The translations under genes were made by a program, and so were the position numbers. This document shows positions 15,470 through 23,266 of a stretch of 64,000 nucleotides of DNA, in pieces. This DNA is from CAWDZK01 sp963807005 (lineage in GTDB: Bacteria; Actinomycetota; Actinomycetes; JACCUZ01). Position 1 is the stretch's first letter. Each line of letters opens with the position of its first letter. The DNA is taken from positions 806,001-870,000 of the forward strand of contig CAWDZK010000006.1 in assembly GCA_963807005.1 (NCBI GenBank), read 5' to 3'. A model generated the notes under the pieces. The model was given only the letters and a program-made list of their open reading frames with translations, ran no database searches and was not told where the DNA came from.

Positions 15470-16852
15470 GTGGCCGCCGGTCTGGCGCTGGCCACCGTGG
15501 CGCCCGGGGAGCTTCGCGCCCAGGCCACCCGGCAGGTTTCCGACGCGCACCACCCGCGGCCGAACGTCGTCCTCGTCGTCACCGACGACCAGCGGGCCGA
15601 CACCCTGGGCTCCATGACCGAGGTCAACGACCTGCTGACGGCCAAGGGCGTCCGCTTCACCAACGGGATGGTCCCGACGAACCTCTGCTGCCCGTCGCGC
15701 TCCACGATCCTGACCGGCCTGTACGCCCACCACACGCGGGTCTTCGGCAACGGCGACATCGGCGGCTCGCGCTACGGCGGCTGGGCCCAGTTCCACCGCC
15801 GTGGCATGGAGTACCGCACCCTGGCCACCGCGCTGTCCGGCCGCGGCTACCGCACCGGCTTCTTCGGCAAGTACCTCAACGACTTCTCCAAGCTGTCGCC
15901 GGACGGCTACACCCCGCCGGGGTGGGACACCTTCACGGCGTTCAAGTACTCCCGGGGCGCGTACTTCGGCTACCGGCTGACCGACGGCAGCTATCACGGC
16001 AACGAGGAGCGCGACTACTCGACCGATGTGCTGGCCCGGCGCACCCGGGCGTTCGTCCGCGCAACGCCCGACGACCAGCCGGTGTTCGTCATGTTCGCCC
16101 CGTACGGGCCGCACAGCCCGTACGTCCCGGCGCCCCGGGACGCCGACGTGGTGGGCACACTGCCGACCGAGGTCCTGCCGCAGGCCCTCCGTGCCCCCGC
16201 CGCGCCCGTCGACCTCGCCACCCTGCCGCGATGGAAGCGCAAGCGCCAGGCACCGGTGGACGTGCAGGACACGGTCCGCAGCGGGCAGACGGTGACCTTG
16301 CGCGCGGTCGACGAGGCGGTGGGGTCGCTGGTCCGCACGATGCGCCGCGAGAACCGGGCCCGGGACACGCTGTTCATCTTCATGTCCGACAACGGCTATC
16401 TCTGGGGCGAGCACGGCATGGTCGGCAAGGACAATCCCTACGACGGCGGCATCCGGATCCCGATCGTCGTCCGCTGGGACGGGCACGCGCCCCGCGGAGT
16501 CGTCGACGACCGGCTGGCCCTCAACGTCGACATCGCCCGCACGATCGCCGACGCCACGGGCGCGTCGATGCAGACCGACGGTCTCGACCTGCTGGGCGGC
16601 TCGACCCGGCAGGGGTTCCCGCTGGAGGCGATGGCGGGCTACCGGCACCGGCCGGCGTACTGCGGATGGCGGACCGAGCGGTGGATGTACGTGCGATACG
16701 CCACCGGCCGCAGCGAGCTCTACGACTACCGGACCGACCCCGACGAGCAGCACGACCTGGCCGGCGACCCGTCCGTGGCTGACGTGCAGGCTCGGTTGCG
16801 GGCGCTCGCGACGACGCACTGCAGCCCGCCGCCCCCCGGCTTCGACTGGTAG
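15470..16852 (+). CDS. secreted sulfatase (alkaline phosphatase superfamily), first of a tandem pair
   Basis: The type I sulfatase signature C-C-P-S-R is present at Cys73 (numbered from this GTG), the residue converted to formylglycine. Metal-site motifs PNVVLVVTDDQRAD and MSDNGYLWGEHGM are also present. The GTG at 15470 is the first canonical start, but translation from upstream in the same frame (from a CTG at 15395 overlapping the groES-like stop) adds a basic region and a full hydrophobic core. That is a convincing signal peptide, so the true start may be non-canonical. The substrate is unknown. The next gene is a close paralogue. Confidence 0.85.
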   Translation: MAAGLALATVAPGELRAQATRQVSDAHHPRPNVVLVVTDDQRADTLGSMTEVNDLLTAKGVRFTNGMVPTNLCCPSRSTILTGLYAHHTRVFGNGDIGGSRYGGWAQFHRRGMEYRTLATALSGRGYRTGFFGKYLNDFSKLSPDGYTPPGWDTFTAFKYSRGAYFGYRLTDGSYHGNEERDYSTDVLARRTRAFVRATPDDQPVFVMFAPYGPHSPYVPAPRDADVVGTLPTEVLPQALRAPAAPVDLATLPRWKRKRQAPVDVQDTVRSGQTVTLRAVDEAVGSLVRTMRRENRARDTLFIFMSDNGYLWGEHGMVGKDNPYDGGIRIPIVVRWDGHAPRGVVDDRLALNVDIARTIADATGASMQTDGLDLLGGSTRQGFPLEAMAGYRHRPAYCGWRTERWMYVRYATGRSELYDYRTDPDEQHDLAGDPSVADVQARLRALATTHCSPPPPGFDW

Positions 16853-17020
16853 ACCGACGTCCCGGCCGGTGGCCATGACGGCCCTCCACCGACGTCACGG
16901 TCGGGCAAAGGTCGGCGTGGTCGAACCGACGGCCCGCCCTCGGCGTCGTAGTCTCCGACGCGGTCGCGAGCCGGGTCTGGTCCCGCCGGGCCGCCGACCA
17001 CACGAGGGGAACTGCCGCCG

Positions 17021-18472
17021 ATGCCGCGTCGCCACGCCGGGACCTCCCTGCTGCGCTCCGGCGGACTGGGAACGCTCCTCGCCGCCATGGTGCTCGCCCT
17101 GGCCGGCGGTGCGGCCGCAGCCGCTCCCCCTCGGCCGGCCACGACGCCACCCCTGCCCCCGACGACCGTCGGCAACGCCCATCGGCCCAACGTCGTGCTG
17201 ATCCTCACCGACGACCAGCGGGTCGGGACCTACGGCCGGATGCCCAACGTCAACCGGCTGCTGCGCCAACGTGGCACGACCTACACGAGGGCGATGGTGC
17301 CGACGTCGCTGTGCTGCCCGTCGCGGGCGACCATCCTCACCGGCCGGTACGCCCACACCAGCCGGTTGTTCGGCAACGGCGACGTCGGGGGCCCCCGCTA
17401 CGGCGGGTGGCGCCGGTTCCACCGGCTCGGTCTGGAGAACCGCACGCTGGGTCCGGTCCTGCAGGCGGCCGGCTACCGCACCGCCCTGGTCGGCAAGTAC
17501 CTCAACTTCTTCGGCAAGTACTCGCCCACGGGCTACACCCCGCCCGGCTGGGACACCTTCGCGACGTTCCTGTCCAGCCACGGGTCGTACTACTCCTACC
17601 GCCTCAGCGACGGCACCCGGTACGGCACGGGGCCGCAGGACTACTCGACCGACGTCCTGGCCGCACGGGCGACCCACTTCATCTCCACCACCCCGGTCGA
17701 CCAGCCGCTGTTCCTGTTCTTCGCGCCGTTCGGACCGCACGCGCCGTACACGCCTGCGCCGCGCCACCTCGGCGCCCTGGACGGACAGCTCGGGCAGTAC
17801 ACGGCTCCGACCCTGCACCAGCCACTGCGCACGATGCCGCGGTGGATGCGCGAGCGGCGACACTTCACCCAGGGTGAGGTGGACCTGACGAGGCAACGCC
17901 AGCTCGAGGCCCTGCTGTCGGTGGACGACGCGGTCGGCTCGATCGCGCAGGCACTGGCCGCCACTGGACGCGACCGGGACACGCTGTTCGTGTTCATGTC
18001 GGACAACGGCTACTTCTGGGGCGAGCACAGGATCATCGGCAAGGACTCGCCGTACCGGGACTCGACCGCGATCCCCATGGTGCTGCGGTGGGACGGGCAC
18101 ACGCCACCCGGGACGACGAGCCGCCGGATCGTGCTCAACGTCGACATCGCGCGCACCATCGCGCGTGCGGCGGGCGTGACGATGCGGACCGACGGTTCGG
18201 ACATCCTCGGCAAGCGCACGCGCAAGGGGTTCGTGCTCGAGGCCATGGACGGCTACAACGACCGGCCGGCGTACTGCGGGTGGCGTACCCGGCACCGGAT
18301 GTACGTGCAGTGGGACAGCGGCGAGGAAGAGCTGTTCGACTACCGCAGCGACCCGGCCGAGAAGAACAACCTGGCACACAAGAAGCCGTGGCAGGACGTC
18401 CGCAAGGCCATGCGCGCCCGGGCGTACGCGGCCTGCTCCCCGAAGCCGCCGCACTTCCGCTGGCGCCACTGA
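17021..18472 (+). CDS. secreted sulfatase, second of a tandem pair
   Basis: This 483-residue protein has a clear signal peptide (RR near the start, hydrophobic 13-33, AAAAAP cleavage region). It carries the sulfatase signature LCCPSRATILTG with candidate formylglycine Cys98, the DDQRVGTYG metal motif and MSDNGYFWGEH. It aligns along its whole length with the preceding sulfatase, including long shared blocks (TRLFGNGD-like, GYTPPGWDTF, DYSTDVLA, RPAYCGWRT), so the pair arose by tandem duplication. Substrate unknown. Confidence 0.9.
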   Translation: MPRRHAGTSLLRSGGLGTLLAAMVLALAGGAAAAAPPRPATTPPLPPTTVGNAHRPNVVLILTDDQRVGTYGRMPNVNRLLRQRGTTYTRAMVPTSLCCPSRATILTGRYAHTSRLFGNGDVGGPRYGGWRRFHRLGLENRTLGPVLQAAGYRTALVGKYLNFFGKYSPTGYTPPGWDTFATFLSSHGSYYSYRLSDGTRYGTGPQDYSTDVLAARATHFISTTPVDQPLFLFFAPFGPHAPYTPAPRHLGALDGQLGQYTAPTLHQPLRTMPRWMRERRHFTQGEVDLTRQRQLEALLSVDDAVGSIAQALAATGRDRDTLFVFMSDNGYFWGEHRIIGKDSPYRDSTAIPMVLRWDGHTPPGTTSRRIVLNVDIARTIARAAGVTMRTDGSDILGKRTRKGFVLEAMDGYNDRPAYCGWRTRHRMYVQWDSGEEELFDYRSDPAEKNNLAHKKPWQDVRKAMRARAYAACSPKPPHFRWRH

Positions 18473-18591
18473 CAGCTCCGCTGCTCGTTGGCAGCCGGTT
18501 GTCAGGTCGCTCCGCCCTGGCAGCCAGGTGGCACCGCGAGTCTCTCCCGTACCCGCCGATCGACGGCGCGGACGACGAGAGGGACACCGAG

Positions 18592-19113
18592 ATGGACGAC
18601 CAGCAGAGCACCACCCCCGAGGGACGCGGCAGTGCTGCCCTCGCCCGCTGGGGACGGCCCGGCGCGTTCGCCGCGGCCGGGCTCGTGGCGGGCGGGCTGC
18701 TCGCCGGGGCGCTGTCGGCGAACGCGGCCGACTCCGGCGACGCGTCGGCGGCTCCCGTCGCCAGCGGCTACTCGTCGGGCGGCCCTCCCGGCGGGCCACC
18801 TCCAGGCACGGGCAACACCGACCCGTCCCAGCCCCAGCGCAGCGACGAGCAGCTGCTCACCGGCACCACCGCCGACAAGGTCGAGGCAGCCGCGCTGGCG
18901 GAGTACCCGGGCGCGACCGTGGTCCGGATCGAGACGGACTCGGACGGCGTCTACGAGGCGCACCTGACCAAGGCCGACGGCACGCCGGTGACCGTGGAGG
19001 TCGACAAGAGCTTCACCGTCACCGGCACCGAGCAGATGGGCGGCCACGGGGGGCCACCCGGCGGCCCGGCCGGTCGGGGCGCCGGGACCGCTGTGTCGGG
19101 CAACGCCGCCTGA
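18592..19113 (+). CDS. membrane-anchored PepSY-like protein
   Basis: This 173-residue protein has one hydrophobic segment (about 25-46), a Gly/Pro-rich linker (SSGGPPGGPPPGTG), then an 80-residue PepSY-like domain (TADKVEAAALAEYPGATVVRIETDSDGVYEAHLTKADGTPVTVEVDK). It ends in a Gly-rich tail. Family knowledge: PepSY domains bind or inhibit peptidases or act in the envelope. The ATG follows GAGAGGGACACCGAG. Isolated gene. Confidence 0.8.
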   Translation: MDDQQSTTPEGRGSAALARWGRPGAFAAAGLVAGGLLAGALSANAADSGDASAAPVASGYSSGGPPGGPPPGTGNTDPSQPQRSDEQLLTGTTADKVEAAALAEYPGATVVRIETDSDGVYEAHLTKADGTPVTVEVDKSFTVTGTEQMGGHGGPPGGPAGRGAGTAVSGNAA

Positions 19114-19189
19114 GGGGCCCCCCGACCGCGAGCCCCACGGCTCGGTTTCGTGGCGCCTGCGCCCTGCTGGTAATCTCGTCCCCGCTCAC

Positions 19190-19262
19190 GCGCCGCTAGC
19201 TCAACTGGCAGAGCAGCGGACTCTTAATCCGCGGGTTCGGGGTTCGAGTCCCTGGCGGCGCA
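19190..19262 (+). tRNA. tRNA-Lys (anticodon CTT)
   Basis: Acceptor GCGCCGC pairs with GCGGCGC, the D-arm is AGCTCAACTGGCAGAGC, the anticodon loop CTCTTAA gives anticodon CTT, and the T-arm GGGGTTCGAGTCCC and discriminator A follow. A TAATCT hexamer at 19171-19176 is a likely -10 element. A perfect 12-bp GC hairpin follows at 19274-19301. Confidence 0.96.
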
Positions 19263-19273
19263 CGCGCGTGACC

Positions 19274-19301
19274 GGCGCCCCCGCCCTCCGGCGGGGGCGC
19301 C
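19274..19301 (+). terminator. hairpin terminator after tRNA-Lys
   Basis: A perfect 12-bp stem (GGCGCCCCCGCC / GGCGGGGGCGCC) with a CTCC loop begins 12 bases after the tRNA. The following bases are only weakly T-rich, as is usual for high-GC actinobacterial terminators. Confidence 0.75.
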
Positions 19302-19401
19302 GTGTGGTCTCCCGGCGAGACAGGGCTGGACGGCAGGCGTACGGTGGAGAGCGACTGCCCCGGACCCCGGTGGTGACGAACCCCGGCCCGAGGCAGGAAG
19401 C

Positions 19402-19803
19402 ATGAATGTCAACCGTGTACCCCGTCAGCCGCGTGGACCCTCCCCGAGCGGAGCCCACCCCCTGGTCCACCTCACCTGCGGGCCCGACCGGGCCACCGCG
19501 TGGGTCGAGGGTGAGGTCGACCTGGCCAACGAGAACCAGCTGCGCCGCCAGATGGCCGACGCGGTCGCGGCGGTCGCCCACGACCCGCATCCCGCGGACC
19601 AGGCGCGGGAGATGGTCCTGGACCTCAGCGGGCTGAGCTTCTGCAGCCTGGGGGGTCTGGTCGTGCTGGACGACACCATCGACGCGGGCCGTGCGGTGGG
19701 GCTCTCGGTGACGGTGACCGGCGCCTCCGCGACCGTCGAGCGGGTCTGGGCGATCCTGGGGCGGGCGATGCCGGTCGCCTCACGCCCGGTGATGAGGGCG
19801 TGA
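19402..19803 (+). CDS. STAS-domain protein (anti-sigma factor antagonist type)
   Basis: This 133-residue protein folds as a single STAS domain. The conserved phosphorylatable Ser environment DLSGLSFCSLGGLVVLDD is present, as is an N-terminal 'G.VDLANE' strand. Family knowledge: SpoIIAA/RsbV-like proteins are phosphorylated by a kinase anti-sigma factor and release sigma when dephosphorylated. No kinase or sigma gene is adjacent. ATG start with AGGAAG six bases upstream. Confidence 0.85.
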   Translation: MNVNRVPRQPRGPSPSGAHPLVHLTCGPDRATAWVEGEVDLANENQLRRQMADAVAAVAHDPHPADQAREMVLDLSGLSFCSLGGLVVLDDTIDAGRAVGLSVTVTGASATVERVWAILGRAMPVASRPVMRA

Positions 19804-19894
19804 CGCAGCCGGATTGACTCGGATTGACTATCGCCTCCACCACCCAACGGCGTAGATCCTGACGTTTTCCGAGGATTGTCAGGGTGGGGGGCCA

Positions 19895-21565
19895 GTGGCG
19901 GCGAAGCACCGGCGGCCGGGCTCGTGGGCCCGGTCTCGGCGGCGGTCCGGCGCGCTCGCGGCTCTGGCTGCCGCGGGGCTCCTGGGGTCGGTGGTGTCAG
20001 CAACGGCGGTCTCCGCGACCGACTCGATCGTCGTCGCGGCGGCGGACGCCTACGTCTCGGCGGGCAGCAAGAGCACCAACTTCGGCTCCGCGTCGACCTT
20101 GAAGGTCGACGCGAGTCCGGTGATCCGCTCCTATCTGCGCTTCGACGTCGCCCTCCCCGCGGGTGCCAGCATCACCGCCGCAACGCTCCGGCTCCACACC
20201 ACCTCGACCTCCACCGCCGCGGGCGTGCGGGTTCGTCCGGTGGGTGCCGCGTGGTCGGAGAAGAGCATCACCTACACCAACTCCCCGGCCCCCGGCTCGG
20301 TGATCGCGTCGTCCGGCAAGTGGTCGGGCACCGGCTACAAGTCCATCCCGCTCCCGCTCGCCGGCGTGCGGGCGGGGAGCAACTCGTTCGTGCTCGAAAC
20401 GACCAGTACGTCCGGGCTGGCGTTCAAGTCCCGGGAGACGACGAAGAAGCCCCAGCTCGTGGTGAGCTACACCACCGGCACGGGCGACCTCACGCCACCG
20501 GAGACGAGCATCCTCTCGGGCCCGGCGGACCTGACGAGCGACCGGACGGCCGACTTCACCTTCGCCTCGGACGAGGTCGGCAGCACATTCGAGTGCCGCC
20601 TGGACGCCGCCGCGTTCGCCGGCTGCACGTCGCCCACCTCGCTGACCGGACTGACGGTCGGGCAGCACACCTTCGAGGTGCGCGCCATCGACCCGTCCGG
20701 CAACGTCGACGCCTCGCCGGCAGCCCGGTCGTGGGTGGTGGACGAGGGCGCGTCGTCGCTGCCGGCCTGCGGGGCCATGGCGGGCGGCGACCCGGGGCAC
20801 CTCTCGAAGGTCGTGTGGATCTGGTTCGAGAACAAGGGGTTCGAGAACCTCACGCCGCAGGCTGCGCCGTACTTCCACCGTCTCAAGGGCGAGTGCGGCT
20901 ACGCCGCCAACTACACCTCTGTCACGACCTGCAGCAGCCTCCCGGAGTACATCGCGTCGACGAGCGGGGACCCGCAGGGCTTCTGCGAGAACGTCCCGCC
21001 CAGCAGCCATCCCCTCGACGTCGACAACGTGTTCCGCCAGATCAGCGTCGCGGGGAGGACGTTCACGTCCTACCAGGAGGGCATGCCGACCAACTGCGCG
21101 CGGGTCACGGCCGGGCTCTACGCCGTCAAGCACAATCCCGCCGCCTACTACACGGGCAGCTCGGACGCCGGGCTGTGCGAGAGCAACGACGTCCCGCTGC
21201 CTCCGGATCCCGTCTTCACGTCGGACTTCACGATCATCGAGCCCGACCTGTGCCACTCGATGCACGACTGCCCGGTCAGCACGGGTGACTCGTGGCTGCG
21301 CGGGGTCCTACCAGCGGTACTGGCCTCGGACGACTACGTCGCCGGGAACACCGCCGTCTTCATCACCTTCGACGAGGGAGGCGGTGCCGGAGGCGAGGTG
21401 CTCTTCACGCTGGTTCTGTCGCCGTACACCCCGGCGGGCACGGTGAGCACCACCGCGTTCACGCACTACTCGCTGCTGGCCACCCTTCAGAAGACGCTGG
21501 GCCTGCCCTGCCTGCTCAACTCCTGCTCGGCCGCCGACATGGGTCCGGACTTCTTCCTGCGGTGA
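19895..21565 (+). CDS. secreted modular phosphoesterase with DNRLRE (CBM96-like) domain
   Basis: This 556-residue exported protein has a basic N-terminus and hydrophobic segment (residues 18-43), then a DNRLRE/CBM96-type beta-sandwich (about 45-195: ADAYVSAGSKSTNFGSASTLKV...). A short Ig-like linker (TPPETSILSGP..., about 200-285) follows, then a phosphoesterase/acid-phosphatase domain of the phospholipase-C-like family (about 300-556). Catalytic-domain landmarks are WFENKGFENL, YAVKHNPAAYY, HDCP and FDEGGGAGG, then FTHYSLL. The same catalytic domain, without modules, is encoded at 39420-40331. GTG start; RBS is weak. Convergent with nei2 (13 bases). Confidence 0.85.
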   Translation: MAAKHRRPGSWARSRRRSGALAALAAAGLLGSVVSATAVSATDSIVVAAADAYVSAGSKSTNFGSASTLKVDASPVIRSYLRFDVALPAGASITAATLRLHTTSTSTAAGVRVRPVGAAWSEKSITYTNSPAPGSVIASSGKWSGTGYKSIPLPLAGVRAGSNSFVLETTSTSGLAFKSRETTKKPQLVVSYTTGTGDLTPPETSILSGPADLTSDRTADFTFASDEVGSTFECRLDAAAFAGCTSPTSLTGLTVGQHTFEVRAIDPSGNVDASPAARSWVVDEGASSLPACGAMAGGDPGHLSKVVWIWFENKGFENLTPQAAPYFHRLKGECGYAANYTSVTTCSSLPEYIASTSGDPQGFCENVPPSSHPLDVDNVFRQISVAGRTFTSYQEGMPTNCARVTAGLYAVKHNPAAYYTGSSDAGLCESNDVPLPPDPVFTSDFTIIEPDLCHSMHDCPVSTGDSWLRGVLPAVLASDDYVAGNTAVFITFDEGGGAGGEVLFTLVLSPYTPAGTVSTTAFTHYSLLATLQKTLGLPCLLNSCSAADMGPDFFLR

Positions 21566-21578
21566 CCCGTGCGGGCCG

Positions 21579-22376
21579 TCAGCCCGCCTGGCAGCCGGGG
21601 CACCAGAACAGGTTCCGCGCCCCCATCACCTCATGCGCGACCGGCGTCCCGCAGACCCGGCACGGAAGCCCGGCGCGGCGGTAGACGTAGTGCGCGTCCT
21701 CCCGGCGAGCCCGCCCCGAGGCCCGGTCCCGGTCGGCCGGACGGGTGGTGACGATCCGCCCGGCGCGGACCCCGGCCCGCATGAGGCCGACCAGGTCGGA
21801 CCAGAGCGCGTCCCACTCCTCGCGGGTGACCAGCCGACCGGACCGGTGCGGGTCGATGCCGGCGCGGAACAGCACCTCGGCACGGTAGACGTTGCCGACT
21901 CCCGCTGTGACCGCCTGGTCCATGAGCAGCAGTCCGACCGGGGAGCGGGACCGGGCGACCCGTGCGAAGGCCAGCTCGGCCGCCGGCCGGGCGGCCAGCG
22001 GGTCGGGCCCGAGCCGGGCGACGACAGCCGCCCGGTCGCCGTCGGTGTGCACCTCGCAGGCGGTCGGCCCACGCAGGTCGGCGTACGAGCCGCCGCCCTC
22101 CAGGCGCAGCCGCAGCGCTCCCTTCGGTGCGGGCGCCGGGCTCGGTCCGAACACCCAGCTGCCGTAGAGACCGAGATGGACGTGCAGCAGCAGGTCGCCG
22201 GAGAACCCCAGCCACAGGTGCTTGCCGTAGGGGTCGGCGTCCAGGAGGGTCCGGCCGTCGAGCAGGGCGGCGCCGTCCGTGAACCGTCCCTGCGGGCTGG
22301 TCGCCCGGAGCCGGTGGCCGCGGAACCGGGCCTCGTGCTCGCGGGCCTGGCGGCGGACGGTATGACCCTCGGGCAC
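21579..22376 (-). CDS. nei2: Fpg/Nei-family DNA glycosylase (Nei2-type endonuclease VIII)
   Basis: This 265-residue base-excision enzyme starts GTG-CCC-GAG-GGT, giving MPEGHTV with the catalytic Pro2/Glu3. The H2TH region (TAGVGNVYRAEVLFRAGI) and a C-terminal zinc finger (CRVC...CPGC) are intact. It acts on oxidised pyrimidines as a bifunctional glycosylase/AP lyase. -10-like CAGGCT (22388-22383) lies 6 bases before the GTG, so it is probably leaderless. Confidence 0.92.
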   Translation of the reverse strand: MPEGHTVRRQAREHEARFRGHRLRATSPQGRFTDGAALLDGRTLLDADPYGKHLWLGFSGDLLLHVHLGLYGSWVFGPSPAPAPKGALRLRLEGGGSYADLRGPTACEVHTDGDRAAVVARLGPDPLAARPAAELAFARVARSRSPVGLLLMDQAVTAGVGNVYRAEVLFRAGIDPHRSGRLVTREEWDALWSDLVGLMRAGVRAGRIVTTRPADRDRASGRARREDAHYVYRRAGLPCRVCGTPVAHEVMGARNLFWCPGCQAG

Positions 22377-22432
22377 CCGCCAAGCCTGTCAGACCGGGTG
22401 GCGCCGCTCGGGCGGGCCGGCCGGGGTCCGGG

Positions 22433-22600
22433 CTACTCCCACCAGCGCTGGGCGGGCTCGCCCTCGACGTCGAAGATCTCCCGCGAGGTCGGCCCCTCCG
22501 TCGCCGTCAGGTCGCAGAGCAGCGCCAACGGCACGTGCTCGTGCAGCAGCGTCATCACCAGTGCGTCGTCGGCCGCAGCACCTGTCGTCATCGTGTCCAT
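22433..22600 (-). CDS. small conserved-looking protein of unknown function
   Basis: This is a 55-residue open frame (ATG at 22600, TAG at 22435-22433). It has a good hydrophobic/amphipathic core (ALVMTLLHEHVPLALLCDLT) and ends in QRWWE. Coding bias matches the neighbours and a G-rich ribosome-site-like stretch precedes it. I recognise no domain. It lies between nei2 and the cold-shock gene on the same strand. Confidence 0.6.
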   Translation of the reverse strand: MDTMTTGAAADDALVMTLLHEHVPLALLCDLTATEGPTSREIFDVEGEPAQRWWE

Positions 22601-22607
22601 CCTGTCG

Positions 22608-22760
22608 AGCCCCCTCGTCCCCCGGTACGGCGCCGGGGCACCGCCACCACGGCCTCCGCCGGGCGGAGGAGTGCCATGGTCATTTCGGACTACATCTCCG
22701 GTATCGACGCGGGGGACACCTCGTCTTGAGAACGATCACCCAAAAGGACGGCAAAGTGAC
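22608..22760. other. intergenic region between small gene and cspA terminator
   Basis: No long gene is present. On the plus strand a 17-codon frame (22676-22729) is preceded by GGAGGA, but it is too short to call. The region otherwise holds the probable promoter of the 55-residue gene, which I cannot define. Confidence 0.3.
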
Positions 22761-22796
22761 GGACGCCCGGCCCCCCGTCAGGGGGACCGGGCGTCC
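22761..22796 (-). terminator. rho-independent-like terminator of the cold-shock gene
   Basis: This long GC hairpin (GGACGCCCGG...CCGGGCGTCC with inner C5/G5 pairs, loop about GTCA) begins 14 bases after the cspA stop. In the minus-strand direction it is followed by a moderately T-rich stretch (CTTTGCC, CCTTTTGGG). Confidence 0.75.
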
Positions 22797-22810
22797 GGTG
22801 AAGGGTGGGG

Positions 22811-23014
22811 TCAGACGGGGCGGACCGCGTCGGCCTGCGGGCCGCGCTGGCCCTGCACGACCTCGAACTCCACCCGCTGGTTCTCGTCCAGCGAACGGTA
22901 GCCGTCCGCCTGGATCGCCGAGAAGTGCACGAAGACGTCGGGGCCGCCGCCGTCCTGCGCGATGAAGCCGAAGCCCTTCTCAGCGTTGAACCACTTCACT
23001 GTTCCCTGAGCCAC
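22811..23014 (-). CDS. cold shock protein (CspA family)
   Basis: This 67-residue single cold-shock domain has both RNA-binding motifs, KGFGFI and VFVHF. It binds single-stranded RNA/DNA and acts as an RNA chaperone. GTG start with GAAGGAGA at optimal spacing. A promoter matching TGGACA-N17-TAGCGT lies about 180 bases upstream (23197-23225), giving a long untranslated leader as in classical cold-shock genes. Confidence 0.97.
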   Translation of the reverse strand: MAQGTVKWFNAEKGFGFIAQDGGGPDVFVHFSAIQADGYRSLDENQRVEFEVVQGQRGPQADAVRPV

Positions 23015-23190
23015 TGTCTCTCCTTCGAGGGAAACGGGATTTCGGGGGCCGCACCGCGCGGCGCCCGGGTCGTCAGATCACGGTTCCCTCGGGCCGGTCC
23101 ACGACGGGGGCGGGGGCCGGGTACGAGAAACGCCCGAGCTCAGGATCAGCGCGGGCGTCGAGACGTTCGAGGCACTGCAACTTCCAACCG
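23015..23190 (-). promoter_or_regulatory. long 5' leader of the cold-shock mRNA
   Basis: About 175 bases separate the predicted transcription start from the GTG, with no gene on either strand that I can support. Long structured leaders controlling stability and translation at low temperature are typical of cspA-family mRNAs; a role here is inferred. Confidence 0.45.
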
Positions 23191-23196
23191 GGAACA

Positions 23197-23225
23197 ACGC
23201 TAGGACATCCCGCGCGTGATGTCCA
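23197..23225 (-). promoter_or_regulatory. sigma-70-type promoter of the cold-shock gene
   Basis: On the minus strand, TGGACA (23225-23220) and TAGCGT (23202-23197) are separated by exactly 17 bases. They are close to the actinobacterial consensus TTGACA/TANNNT. The promoter lies between the epimerase stop (23267) and cspA. Confidence 0.65.
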
Positions 23226-23266
23226 CGCGGGGCGGCCTTCGGCGCGGGCCGCGCGACCCCGGCCCC

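Noticed and set aside
22676..22729. 17-codon plus-strand frame with GGAGGA in front
   Set aside because: Too short to support; the ribosome-like motif can arise by chance in a GC-rich gap, and there is no context.
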